A stretch of 40,441 bases of DNA from Spirochaetota bacterium (GTDB lineage Bacteria; Spirochaetota; UBA4802; UBA5550): positions 1 to 40,441 of the forward strand of contig QKCL01000070.1 of NCBI GenBank assembly GCA_003246895.1, in the 5' to 3' direction. Under the pieces are notes generated by a model. That model did no database searches, was not told the DNA's origin, and worked only from the letters and a program-made list of their open reading frames with translations. Position 1 is the stretch's first letter. Every line of letters starts with the position of its first letter. Shown piece after piece: positions 1 through 9,600 of this stretch. The position numbers were made by a program, and so were the translations under genes.

Positions 1-110
1 TAGCTCAAGAATTAATATGATAAATAATCATATAATTAAAAATTTTTCGGAACAGCCTTTTTTAGAGATACCCACAAAAAACCCCAGAGAGGTATTTTCA
101 GTAAAAATTT

Positions 111-140
111 AAAAAAAGCTGAGTCACGCATACCCAGCTT
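111..140 (-). terminator. Rho-independent terminator of the MORN-repeat gene
   Basis: Read on the minus strand, positions 140-116 form a 9-bp stem (AAGCTGGGT with ACTCAGCTT, one G-T pair) around a 7-base loop. A run of T follows at 115-111. It lies about 35 bases past the MORN gene's stop codon and points the right way. Bases 1-110 hold no gene that I can support. Confidence 0.8.
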
Positions 141-175
141 CATAATAAAGGGAAATATCAAAGAACTTAGCTCTA

Positions 176-1475
176 TTAGATGGTACCTATAAAATTATGA
201 AACTCTGTATCATTCATTTTAATTCTTTTACCATTACGGATAAAATATCCTTCAATTGGGAGATCATTTTTACAGATTACTAAATATATAAGATTCCCAT
301 GTTCATCAAACATTTTCATTTCACCCTGCTTCAGCCCATTCTCATATTTAAAGATGGAGATTAAATTCCCTTTCTTTGAATAAGACTGCTGTATTCCATT
401 TGCCTTGCCATTAATAAATTGAATAGTATACTGAAGCTCACCTGTTTCATAATAAGCTTTCTTAACACCATTTGGATATTCATTTTTAATGGGCACAGTA
501 TATTGCAACTCTCCGGATGTATAATACCCCTTGGCAATGCCATTGGGATGGCCATCTTCAAATGGCAAAATATACTTTATTCCCCCTGTTATATAATAAC
601 CGGTTCTGGGTCCAACAGCCTTTCCATTTTCATATAATAGAGTCGATTGCAGTTCACCTGTTTTATAATAATATTTTTCAATGCCTTTTGGCTTGCCGTT
701 TTCATTTAACAATGTATACTGAAGTTCACCTGTCTTTTTTGATTCCTTCTGGAGAGCCATTCTTATAGTACAGAGCAGATTGGAGCTCGCCGGTCTTATA
801 ATAATATTTTTCAAGGCCATTTGGTTTACCATTCTTAAAAGGCAAAGTATACTGCAATTCCCCTGTCATATAATAACCTTTTTTGATTCCTTCTGGAGAG
901 CCATTCTTATAGTACAGAGTAGATTGGAGCTCGCCGGTCTTATAATAACTATTTTCAATTCCGTCTGGTTCGCCATTTTTAAAAGGCAAAGTATACTGCA
1001 ATTCTCCAGTCTTATAATAACCTTTCCCAATACCGATGACCTTGCCATCTTTATAAGATAGAGCAGTCTGCAGCTCACCTGTCTTATAATAATATTTTTC
1101 AAGGCCATTTTCCTTTCCGTTTTTAAACGGAGTAATGCATTGTAACTCACCAGTTTCATAATAGGACTTTTCAATACCAATTGCCCTGCCATCTTTATAT
1201 GACAGAGTAGACTGCAACTCGCCGGTCTTGTAATAAAATTTACCTTCACCTTCTCTCCTGCCTTTTATGAAATTAAATAAAGCGCTTTCATTATCATCAT
1301 AGAATATCTTTGCAGCACCCTCAATCGCATTGCCTTGTTTATCAAAATAAATTTTTGTGCCGTCAGCAATTTCTTTTATCGTATATTGCTTATATTTATA
1401 AATTTTTACAGCATCTTCTGCATGAGCATGAAAAACAAAAGACAGGACAAATAACAGGCATAGTATTTTTTTCAT
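176..1475 (-). pseudogene. Exported MORN-repeat (YwqK-like) protein, broken by an 11-bp deletion
   Basis: The frame opens at ATG 1475, behind an AGAGGG ribosome site, with a signal peptide (MKKILCLLFVLSF, cleavage after HAHA). About twelve 24-residue MORN_2-type repeats follow, built around YYxTGELQ, as in COG2849/YwqK proteins. Translation stops at 726 after 249 residues, because the repeat unit at 729-746 lacks 11 bases that the sister unit at 862-890 has (GIKKGYYMTG shrinks to GIKK-D-R-stop). The remaining repeats continue in another frame down to 176. Restoring 11 bases gives one protein of about 436 residues. MORN_2 repeats are often annotated as antitoxin-like, but no toxin partner is seen. 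The product was probably secreted or periplasmic; its ligand is unknown. A truncated product could still be exported. Confidence 0.8.
741..949 (-). repeat. Near-identical 72-bp-period repeat units inside the MORN gene
   Basis: The stretch starting at 741 is repeated almost base for base from 885, 144 bp away, which is two 72-bp units. Over about 60 bases I see only one difference at first reading. Such homogenised units indicate recent duplication or gene conversion and give the substrate for the 11-bp loss next to 734. Confidence 0.7.
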
Positions 1476-1754
1476 TAAACAACCCTCTGATAAAATTGTA
1501 AAAATCAACATTGCATATAAAGAGCAAAATCGCAAGATATTTTCCTAATAAATCAACATTAAAGGAGAGTGCCTATAAAGAGATCTTCAGGTATTGCTCA
1601 AGAAATATACTTTGTATTACCCGCAGGGTTTGAGGAATTCGTCATTGCTCACGCAATCAATACAATAAGAGGCAGGAGGCCCTAACAGGAATAAATATTA
1701 AACCATTATCTTTAAAAGAACAGAGAAGTTAAACTGCCGGACTTATCAGAACAA
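1476..1754. other. Intergenic region with a possible short reading frame
   Basis: This 279-base gap lies upstream of the MORN gene and downstream of the MATE gene. A 38-codon plus-strand frame (GTG 1569 to TAA 1683-1685, containing VLPAGFEEFVIAHAINTIRG) is open, but it has no properly spaced ribosome site and no family I recognise. It could be a relic of a gene. A spaced inverted repeat at 1732-1740 and 1771-1779 (AACTGCCGG/CCGGCAGTT, 30-base loop) straddles the MATE stop codon. It may aid transcription termination, but it lacks a strong T-run on the minus strand. Confidence 0.35.
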
Positions 1755-3116
1755 TTAAATACAATCTGCACCGGCAGTTTTTCCAGAGAGCACATTTCTG
1801 ATCCACAGAAAAGATACTGAACCGGAAACAATATTTGAAAAAAGAAGCGCGGCAAATATCCCTTTCACTCCCCAGAAATGTGATCCAAGAAGAACACATG
1901 GTACAGTAAGAACCATCATCTGAAGAAACATGAGCAATGCTGAAGGTTTAGGCAGATTTAAGGCATTGAAAGCACTGCTTGTAAGGCGCAGCACACCCTG
2001 AAACCCGTAACCTGCTGAAACAAGAACAAGATATGTAGATGCAGTATTGACAATCTCCCTGTTGTCATTAAAGAAACGTGAAAACTCTCTGGAAAAATTC
2101 AGAAAAATAACAAATACAAAGAACCCCCAGCACATTGAAAATATATGGCCCGAACGGATGCCGTAAATTACCCTGCATCTCTTCCCCGCTCCCATATTCT
2201 GCCCGACGAACGGGGCTAGCACAGAACCCAGGGCTGCCACCACTGCCATTGCACACATATCAAGTTTGGACCCAATTCCAAATCCGGCTACAGCATTATC
2301 TCCATACCCTGAAAGAACCCTTGTTATTATACCTATTGAAACAGGCATTAGCAGATTTGTAAGTGATGCAAAAATCCCGATATACAGAATACTCTTCCAT
2401 GAATTGATAACTTCACTCACCGGTACAGCTGAAAAACTCAGCATTTTCTCTCTCCGATGAAGAACATAAATGGCTGCTACAAAAGTCACCACTCTTGCTA
2501 TGACTGTTGCTATGGCTGCTCCCGTTAGTCCCAGTTCAGGGAACGGCCCGGCTCCGAAAATCAGGAGAGGATCAAGTATTATGTTGACTATCATGGCCAG
2601 AATCATTATCTGTGACGGAGTAGTTGTATCACCTGTTGCCCGGATTGCATTGTTTCCTACCATGGGTATGAACACAAATGGAAGTCCCAGATACCAGATG
2701 AACATATACTCTCTCACAAGTTCAAGCACTCTGCCTGAAGCCCCCAGAAGCCTGAAAAGCGGATCCATGGTCAAAAGCCCGGTTGCTGAAAAAAAAGAAA
2801 TAACCACAAGGGTTAGAAGTATGGTATCAGTGGTAAGACGCTGAACTTTCTGGTGATTGCCTTCTCCAATTGCCCGTGAAACAAGAGATGAAACACTCAC
2901 ACCCAGCCCCATGGCTATACTGGCTATGACAAAAATTACCGGAAACGTATAACTCATGGCAGCCAGTTCATCGGCCCCGAGCTGCCCCACAAACCATGTA
3001 TCTGTAATATTGAATACGGTCATCCCCATCATGCCTGCAATCATGGGTATAGTAAGTTTAACAAGGGTTTTATTTATACTACCCTCGGTAAGATTCCCTT
3101 TCGCTCTGGTGTTCAA
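1755..3116 (-). CDS. MATE family multidrug/sodium antiporter
   Basis: A 453-residue, highly hydrophobic protein with the two-fold six-helix pattern of MATE exporters. The N-terminal block has the family's usual features: TIPMIAGMMGMTVFNITDTWFVGQLG, here in parts TIPMIAGMMG, then NITDTWFVGQLG. Length is normal for the family. It should sit in the inner membrane and expel cationic drugs or metabolites using a sodium or proton gradient; the substrate cannot be read from sequence. The start is TTG at 3116: its TTGA overlaps the TGA stop of the upstream MarR gene, and AGGAAGGA lies just before it, so the two are translationally coupled. Control by that MarR protein is the natural inference. Confidence 0.9.
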   Translation of the reverse strand: MNTRAKGNLTEGSINKTLVKLTIPMIAGMMGMTVFNITDTWFVGQLGADELAAMSYTFPVIFVIASIAMGLGVSVSSLVSRAIGEGNHQKVQRLTTDTILLTLVVISFFSATGLLTMDPLFRLLGASGRVLELVREYMFIWYLGLPFVFIPMVGNNAIRATGDTTTPSQIMILAMIVNIILDPLLIFGAGPFPELGLTGAAIATVIARVVTFVAAIYVLHRREKMLSFSAVPVSEVINSWKSILYIGIFASLTNLLMPVSIGIITRVLSGYGDNAVAGFGIGSKLDMCAMAVVAALGSVLAPFVGQNMGAGKRCRVIYGIRSGHIFSMCWGFFVFVIFLNFSREFSRFFNDNREIVNTASTYLVLVSAGYGFQGVLRLTSSAFNALNLPKPSALLMFLQMMVLTVPCVLLGSHFWGVKGIFAALLFSNIVSGSVSFLWIRNVLSGKTAGADCI

Positions 3117-3574
3117 TTATCCTTCCTCTTTCTGGCGGCAAGGCATGCATTACCGGTCATTACTTCCAAAAATTTCAGAACTGAACTTCTGTCTTCTGCA
3201 CTGAAACCTGCCAGCAGGCATTCAGTCCATTCATCTATTATTCTGTAAATTTCGGGGATAATAGACTTACCCTTTTCGGTCAGGCAAATTCTGTAGGATC
3301 TTCTATCACTGTTATTCTTTTCCCTTGAAATATATCCTTCTTTAATCAAAGGTTTTATATTCTTTGTGACGGTTGTTTTATCAGTGACCAGAAAATCTGA
3401 TATACTTTCCTGATTAATTCCGTCATTACAGTTAAGAGCTTTCAGTATCATGAGCTGGCCTGTTCCTATATTATACTTCTTCAGCTCATTCTCCAAAAAG
3501 ATGACAGAATTTCTGTGGATAATTGAGATTGCTCTTGCTGCTGAAATGCGGGATTCTGCTGTTTTTTTCACCAT
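3113..3574 (-). CDS. MarR family transcriptional regulator
   Basis: About 153 residues with a winged helix: the recognition-helix region is ISDFLVTDKTTVTKNIKPL, followed by the wing SREKNNSDRRSYRICLTEKG, whose D-R-R is typical of MarR DNA binding. I chose ATG 3574; a TTG at 3607 would add eleven odd residues, and neither start has a good Shine-Dalgarno. The gene overlaps the MATE pump by four bases. MarR proteins usually repress a neighbouring efflux gene and let go when they bind a phenolic or other small ligand, so this pair is probably a self-contained efflux switch. The ligand is unknown. Confidence 0.88.
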   Translation of the reverse strand: MVKKTAESRISAARAISIIHRNSVIFLENELKKYNIGTGQLMILKALNCNDGINQESISDFLVTDKTTVTKNIKPLIKEGYISREKNNSDRRSYRICLTEKGKSIIPEIYRIIDEWTECLLAGFSAEDRSSVLKFLEVMTGNACLAARKRKDN

Positions 3575-3611
3575 GAACCATGGTAAAAAAAATGGTTGGA
3601 GATGCAACTAT

Positions 3612-3641
3612 TTTATACGCTTTTATTCATTCACGACACAA
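3612..3641 (-). promoter_or_regulatory. Candidate promoter of the marR-MATE operon
   Basis: On the minus strand TTGTGT (3641-3636) and TATAAA (3617-3612) are 18 bases apart. Transcription would start near 3605, about 30 bases before ATG 3574. The site overlaps the end of the pseudogene upstream. Consensus match only; no operator is clear, though ACCATGAACCATGGT near 3571-3585 is partly palindromic. Confidence 0.4.
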
Positions 3642-4150
3642 TTCCGTCCAGAATTCTTTGCCCCGTAAAGCCTTTCATCTGCAGCAGCAGGCAGATTTTC
3701 CAGAACAGTTGCTTCAGTGCTGTCGGAGATTTCAAAACTTGCCGTAACCCTGTATTTAATCCCGGGAAAATTATGTTCCTCTATGAGGTACGGAGTATAC
3801 CCTGAAATCAAGCCAGATGGCTGTACTTGGAAGAAAAAGCGCTATGAAAAATTGGGAGAACCCCAGAACAGCTGCATTAACAGAAACCATGATACCCGTT
3901 ATGATGAAAACATAAAATATATCAAACCTGTACCTGTCCGAAGCGGCTGAAAAGAAATAATCAAGAAACATATAGAGAATCCCTGATGCCGTATCTGCTG
4001 CAAGGCCTGCTATCCGAAGGGGGGAACAATATATCCCCACCGGTTTGAAGGAAAAAATATTCTGGAGTGTCATGGCAGGAAAAACAAGAATGGAGAGTCT
4101 GGCGAGAACTATAATAGCCCTGTGATTATAGCTGAAAATTATAATTCATT
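3623..4150 (-). pseudogene. Remnant of a membrane-bound GGDEF (diguanylate cyclase) gene
   Basis: Two fragments in different frames lie in order. The upstream one (about 4140-3771) encodes three hydrophobic segments, including FYVFIITGIMVSVNAAVLGF. The downstream one (about 3811-3623) ends ADERLYGAKNSGRNCVV, the closing signature of GGDEF domains (usually ADEALYxAKxxGRNRV). The central GGDEF catalytic part is missing altogether, and the fragments overlap out of frame. The likely original ATG near 4152 also runs into a stop after seven codons. This is an inactive relic with at least one internal deletion and two frame disruptions. The membrane part cannot be assigned to a named sensor family with confidence. 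Confidence 0.65.
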
Positions 4151-4212
4151 ATACCGTTCTGCAAAATATCCTATAAGGCCATTTCAAAAAACGAATATAT
4201 GAATACCACCTG

Positions 4213-4989
4213 CTACTTTTCAATTATCTTCTGTATAAAGTTCTGTATCCTCGGATTGCATGCATTATTAAAAAATGTCTCAGTATCCGAATCCTCAAGA
4301 AACTCTCCATTATCCATGAATATTATTCTTGAGGCCACATCCCTGGCAAACTGCATCTCATGCGTAACTACTATCATGGTCATGTGATCATCCGCAAGAT
4401 TTTTCATTACTTTGAGCACTTCTCCCACAAGCTCTGGATCAAGTGCAGATGTAGGTTCATCAAAAAGCATTACATCTGGCTTCATTCCCAGAGCCCTTGC
4501 AATGGCTACACGCTGTTTCTGGCCGCCAGAAATTCTGGAAGGATAATAGTTTTTCCGGTCAAGGAGGTCGACTTTCTCAAGGAGTTCAAGGGCATAATCA
4601 GTGGCTTCTTTTTTCGAAACCCCCTTTACTATGATTGGAGCTTCAATTATATTCTCAAGTACTGTCTTGTGCGGGAAGAGGTTAAAATGCTGAAAGACCA
4701 TACCCACCTTCTTTGTAATTTCCCTCTTCTCATTCTGGTTTACGGAATCAGGTTCTCCTCCTGGTCTGTTGGCAAAGAGTCTGTTTTCTATTTTTATGAT
4801 ACCTGAATCTATTGTTTCCATTCCGTTCAGGCATCTCAGAAATGTGCTCTTCCCTGAACCGGAAGGACCTATGACGGAAACTACTTCCCCCTTTCTTATG
4901 GTTACATCAACACCCTTCACCGCTTCATGGGAACCGAAACTCTTTCTGATCCCGTTACCTTCAATCATAATATCACAACTGCTACTCAT
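4213..4989 (-). CDS. Polar amino-acid ABC transporter ATP-binding protein (GlnQ type)
   Basis: 258 residues. Walker A is GPSGSGKST, the signature motif ISGGQKQRVAIARAL, Walker B VMLFDEPTSALDPE, and the switch histidine is in VVTHEMQFA. This layout is characteristic of the PAAT (GlnQ/HisP) subfamily. It hydrolyses ATP on the cytoplasmic face to drive amino-acid import through the permease encoded just upstream. I place the start at ATG 4989, inside the permease's final codons (ATGAGTAG overlap), with AAGGAAG about ten bases before it; ATG 4968 is the alternative. It is the last gene of a three-gene operon. Confidence 0.93.
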   Translation of the reverse strand: MSSSCDIMIEGNGIRKSFGSHEAVKGVDVTIRKGEVVSVIGPSGSGKSTFLRCLNGMETIDSGIIKIENRLFANRPGGEPDSVNQNEKREITKKVGMVFQHFNLFPHKTVLENIIEAPIIVKGVSKKEATDYALELLEKVDLLDRKNYYPSRISGGQKQRVAIARALGMKPDVMLFDEPTSALDPELVGEVLKVMKNLADDHMTMIVVTHEMQFARDVASRIIFMDNGEFLEDSDTETFFNNACNPRIQNFIQKIIEK

Positions 4990-5623
4990 AGAATGAATAC
5001 TTCCTTTCAAGTTTATTAAAAACCTTCACTATTACCCATGTCATCATTAAATAGATACATGCAGCTACCACAAAAGGTGTTACGGTAAAATCACGCGTAA
5101 AGATCTCGTTGGCTGACCTCATCAGATCCCCCATTCCAATAACTATGACAAGAGCCGTATCCTTTACAAGAGTAATGGCTTCATTGCATGTGGGAGGAAT
5201 TGTCCGCCTGACGACCTGAGGCAGGACTATCCTCCGGATTGTTTGTGGGTAAGTCATGCTCAGGGCCTTCGCAGCTTCATACTGTCCCTTGTCTATCGAA
5301 AGTATACCCGCACGGTATATCTCTGTAAGGTAGGCTGCATAATTGATAATGAAAGTGAGCGCAGCGGCTGTAAATGGCTGAAGTGAAATGCCAATTATGG
5401 CAAGGCCGTAATAAATGAAAAACAGCTGGAGAATAAGCGGAGTTCCCCTGAAAACCCAGGTGTAAATGCCTATACCATACTGTAAGGATTTAAATCTTGA
5501 TATTTTCATGAGAGCGAAAACAACACCAAGCGGAATGGAAAAAATTATTGTGACTGCATATAACTGAAGAGTCAGGAGGCTCCCCTTTAATATAAACAGT
5601 GAAACATCTATAATGTAGGACAA
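4982..5623 (-). CDS. Polar amino-acid ABC transporter permease (HisM/GlnP type)
   Basis: 213 residues with about five transmembrane helices. The coupling-loop region EIYRAGILSIDKGQYEAAKALS is the EAA-type contact site for the ATPase; its key part is GQYEAAKALS. An N-terminal GSLLTLQL segment is typical of the His/Glu/Gln/Arg permease family. The protein forms the membrane channel, probably as a homodimer since only one permease gene is present. The start is TTG 5623, supported by a strong GGAGG seven bases upstream. It lies between the binding protein and the ATPase genes, in the usual PAAT order. Confidence 0.9.
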   Translation of the reverse strand: MSYIIDVSLFILKGSLLTLQLYAVTIIFSIPLGVVFALMKISRFKSLQYGIGIYTWVFRGTPLILQLFFIYYGLAIIGISLQPFTAAALTFIINYAAYLTEIYRAGILSIDKGQYEAAKALSMTYPQTIRRIVLPQVVRRTIPPTCNEAITLVKDTALVIVIGMGDLMRSANEIFTRDFTVTPFVVAACIYLMMTWVIVKVFNKLERKYSFYE

Positions 5624-5624
5624 A

Positions 5625-5635
5625 GGAGCGCCTCC
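5625..5635 (-). promoter_or_regulatory. Ribosome site inside a small palindrome, deciding a TTG start
   Basis: GGAGG (5635-5631) is placed seven bases before TTG 5623 and fixes that start for the permease. The same bases form a GGAG-GCG-CTCC palindrome that could pair and mask the ribosome site, which might lower permease yield compared with the binding protein. Confidence 0.4.
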
Positions 5636-5643
5636 ATAAACTT

Positions 5644-6438
5644 CTATTTTAAAATATCAGCACCAAACCATTTCTTTGAAATTTTGCTTCCAGTGCCGTC
5701 CTTTTTCATTTCAGACAATGCCTTGTTAACAGCATCGGAAAAACTCACATCTTCCTGACGGAACCCGACACCGTACTCTTCGTGACCGAAGTCATCCTTG
5801 ATAACATCATACTGGTCAGCCTTCTTTGCGATGTAGTATCTGCCGACAATTTCATCCACCACGACAGCATCGACTCTTCCGGCTGCAAGGTCAAGCAAAG
5901 CAAGTGTATTGTTTGAATATTTTTTTACTTCCTTGAGAGACTTTGATGTTGCAGCGTCATCGGACAGAGCCTTTTCACTGCTTGATCCAAGCTGCAGACC
6001 GACTATCTTTCCCTTCAGGTCCGCCTTTGACGCTACCTTTGACCCTTTTTTTATTACAATTATCTGCCTGTTATCCAGATATGCTTTTGAGAAGGTTATC
6101 TGTTTCTGCCTTTCCGGAGTGATTGTCATACCGTTCCATATCAGGTCGATGTCGCCCTTTTTAAGGCTTAAAATTACACCTTTCCATTCAACAGATTTCA
6201 GTTTCAGTTCCACGCCAAGACGTTTTGCAACCTCTCTGGCCAGATCTATATCAAAACCAACAATTTCATTTGACCCCTTTTCCCTGAATCCCATTGGAGG
6301 GAATTGATCATCAAGCCCAAGAACAAAAAAACCCTTTTTCTTAATGTCCGCAAGAGATGTATCTGAAGATTTACTCTTCCCGCAACCCGCAGCAAAACAG
6401 ACAGAAAGAATCAGGATCAAAGCCGAAATTTTTTTCAT
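5644..6438 (-). CDS. Amino-acid ABC transporter substrate-binding lipoprotein
   Basis: 264 residues from ATG 6438 (GGAGAG ribosome site). The leader ends CFAAGC, a lipobox, so the mature protein is a lipoprotein anchored at the membrane. The body is a bacterial family-3 solute-binding fold: FVLGLDDQFPPMGF near the start, GFDIDLAREVAKRLG, and the ligand loop NGMTITPERQKQITFSKAY. The NGMTITPER segment carries the arginine that normally binds the amino-acid carboxylate. It captures a polar or charged amino acid and hands it to the permease; the exact amino acid cannot be told. First gene of the import operon. Confidence 0.93.
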   Translation of the reverse strand: MKKISALILILSVCFAAGCGKSKSSDTSLADIKKKGFFVLGLDDQFPPMGFREKGSNEIVGFDIDLAREVAKRLGVELKLKSVEWKGVILSLKKGDIDLIWNGMTITPERQKQITFSKAYLDNRQIIVIKKGSKVASKADLKGKIVGLQLGSSSEKALSDDAATSKSLKEVKKYSNNTLALLDLAAGRVDAVVVDEIVGRYYIAKKADQYDVIKDDFGHEEYGVGFRQEDVSFSDAVNKALSEMKKDGTGSKISKKWFGADILK

Positions 6439-6485
6439 AATATACGCTCTCCTGATTTTAATTATGCCCAAACGGCACAGATGCT

Positions 6486-6514
6486 GGAATATTGTTTTTT
6501 TGATGAACAGTCAA
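6486..6514 (-). promoter_or_regulatory. Candidate promoter of the amino-acid importer operon
   Basis: On the minus strand TTGACT (6514-6509) is followed after 17 bases by TATTCC (6491-6486). The -35 is good and the -10 weak. It sits about 50 bases before ATG 6438. A plus-strand TATAAT at 6525-6530, with TTGATG 19 bases upstream, may serve the divergent kinase. Confidence 0.35.
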
Positions 6515-6655
6515 GAGGTTTTTGTATAATACAAATCCCTGTACTCAGCATTCTCTTTTTATATATTAAAACAGCGGATAATTCATTTTTTTGACTCATA
6601 TCTGTTTTATATGTAAATTAAACAGGTATTTGCTAATAATAAACCGGCGGCAACG

Positions 6656-9600
6656 ATGATAAAAAATTTTTTTATTACAATCATTTCTTTTTTCATTCTA
6701 CCGCTGCATTTATCCTGTCCCGCACATGCACAATCCCTGCAGAAAAAGGCAGGCCTGAATATTCTTTTTCTGTCATCTTTTGATAAATCTTCAAGCGCAT
6801 ATATCGACTTTGATAAAGGCCTTAGAAAATCTCTCAGCATTGATTCAGGAGAAAACAATCTGTATACTGAATTTCTTGGGAGCCCCTATATTCCTGAAAA
6901 AAATTTTGACAATCAGTATTACATCCATCTCAGAAAAAAATACAGTCATGTCAAATTTGACTTCATCATCGCCTGGGCGCCGCGCGCAATAAATTTCATT
7001 TCACAAGCCCCTTCAATGTTCCATGGTTCACGCCGGATTTATATCGACGGAACGCAAAAACAGGGAAGCATAGACCAGCCGAATGTAACAACAATTGAAT
7101 TCCAGAAAGACTACGACTCATCCCTGAATGAAATAATACGGATAGCCAGACCCAAAAAAATATACGTCATTGGAACAACCACTTCTTCTGAAGGCAAAAG
7201 GAGAATTGAAAGATTTAACAGTTCAATATCAGCACATGGGAATAATATTGCAACTGAATTCCTCATTAATATGAAACTCTCTGAAATAGAAAAAAAACTT
7301 CAGAACATAAAAGGGAAAAACTCAATAGCTCTCTATCTCCTGATGTTCACAGACGGTGAGGGAAGAAAAATTACTCCCTTTGAAGTATCAAGGCTAATCT
7401 GCAGTAAATCATCAATACCTGTTTTCTCATACTGGGAAAGCATTATGGATACAGGCCTAGTCGGAGGGCATCTCTTCAGTCACAGGAAAACAGGCATTGA
7501 AACCGGGAACATCATAAAAGAGGGGAATCTGCTCAGACATATCTACATTTATTCAATGAACTATACCTATGACATGTCCGCCATGAAAAAATGGGGCTAC
7601 CAGGATACAGTCATTCCTGCAGGCTCAACAATTATCAACGATGACCCGGAAATAGTCCTGAAATATAAGTGGTACATAACAATGGCCCTGGCAGGTCTTG
7701 TATCCATCTTTTTTCTTGCAGTCCTTCTTTTCAGGGCACTGAAACTGAAAAAGAAAATCATAAACGATCTGGACATGGAAAGAAACAGCCTGGAAGATAA
7801 AATCAGGCTGAGGACCGGCAACCTTATATCCACTAATATCAACCTGAAAGAGAGTAATGAAAAATTTCAGACTCTCTTTAACACTACATTCGAAGGCATA
7901 ACGATATCAAAAAACGGTTTTATCACAGAGGTAAATGAAACGCTTGCCGGAATGTACAACACGACTGCTGATAAAATAGCCGGATTGCCGATTATGAACC
8001 TTATCATTCCGGAAGACAGGGAAAAGGTCAGCTCTAAAATATTAAATCATGACGAGGGACCATATGAAGCAACTGCCCTCCGCTTCGATGGAACCACTTT
8101 CCCGGCGGAAATACATGCCAGGATGTTCAGATATAATAATCAGGATTACAGGATAAGCGCTGTTCTTGACATCACAGAGAGAAAAGAGGCCGAAGATGAA
8201 CGCACTTCAAGCCTTTACTTCTTCGAAAACATGGATCTGGTAAACAGGACAATCCAATCTTCCCAAAACCTCGAATCACTGATGAACGACATCCTTGAGG
8301 TAGTTCTGAAAATTTTCAGCTGCGACAGGGCCTATATTGTCTTCCCATGTGATCCTGAAGCTTCTTCATGGCAGATTAAAAATCAAAAAAACAATCCCTC
8401 TTACCCCGGAGTTTATCCAAAGGGTATACCGCTGCCCATGAACAGTGATATATCCTCCCATATGAAAAAACTTACTGAATCTGAAGACCCTATTGTTTAT
8501 GGTCCGGGGGGAGATTTTCCTGCCTCAAAAGAACTGTCTGAAAGGTATAACATCAACAGCTTCATGTCTGTCGCCCTGCGTCCGAAAAACTCGACACCAT
8601 GGGAGTTCGGTATACATCAGTGCTCCAGAACTAAAATATGGAAAAGTAATGATAAAAAACTTTTCAGGGAGATCGCGAGAAGAATAAGTGATGTTCTTAC
8701 AGTCATGCTCTCTCACAGGGAACTGCAGGAAAACGAAAATTTCCTTAAAAGCATTTTTGAAAATCTCCCCAGCATCGTCTTTGTTAAAGATGCGGAGGAT
8801 CTTAGATTCATAAAAATAAACAGGGCATTTGAACAGATAATCGGCTATACTGAAGATGAGTTAAGGGCAAAAAATGATTATGATGTATTCCCGGAGGACG
8901 AAGCGGATTATTTCCGTAAGATGGACAGGGATGTTATCAGATCCGGAAACCTTACAGATATAAAAGAAGAAAAGATAATGAATCAAAACGGAGAAGAGCT
9001 GATTTTACACACTAAAAAAATTCCGATATTCGACAAGGACGGCATTCCAAAATATCTTATGGGAATTTCAGAGGATATTACAGAAATAAAAAAACTTGAA
9101 GAACAGCTTCGGCAGTCACAGAAGATGGATGCTGTTGGACAGCTTGCTGGCGGCATTGCGCACGACTTCAACAATATGCTGGGCGTTATCATGGGTTACA
9201 CTGAACTGAGCATGATGGAGATTGACTCTGAAAGCAGCCTTTACAGCCATCTTAATGAAGTCAGAAATGCAACCGAAAGATCATCCACATTAACAAAACA
9301 GCTTCTCGCCTTTGCAAGAAAACAGACAATTGCTCCGGAAACAATAAACCTGAACGATACAATAGACGGCATGCTGAAAATGATAAAAAGACTCATCGGT
9401 GAGGATATCGAACTTTCCTGGTTTCCGGGAGAAGATGTACGCCCGGTTTTTATTGATCCTACACAGATAGACCAGATACTTGTTAACCTGTGTGTAAATG
9501 CCAGGGATGCAATCGACGGCATAGGTAAAATTACAATTGAAACATCGGATTCATCCCTCGATGAAACATTCTGCAGCGGCAATATAAATTGTGTACCCGG

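Noticed and set aside
866-1249. Long open frames in other phases of the MORN region
   Set aside because: They are by-products of the 72-bp repeat, which stays open in several frames, and lack ribosome sites and sensible composition.
176-1475. MORN/YwqK protein as an antitoxin of a toxin-antitoxin pair
   Set aside because: The product has a signal peptide and no small toxin gene is adjacent; the family name alone does not support it.
1569-1685. Possible 38-residue peptide gene on the plus strand
   Set aside because: The GTG follows AAAGGAGA with no spacing, no family is recognisable, and it is too short to trust; noted only as intergenic content.
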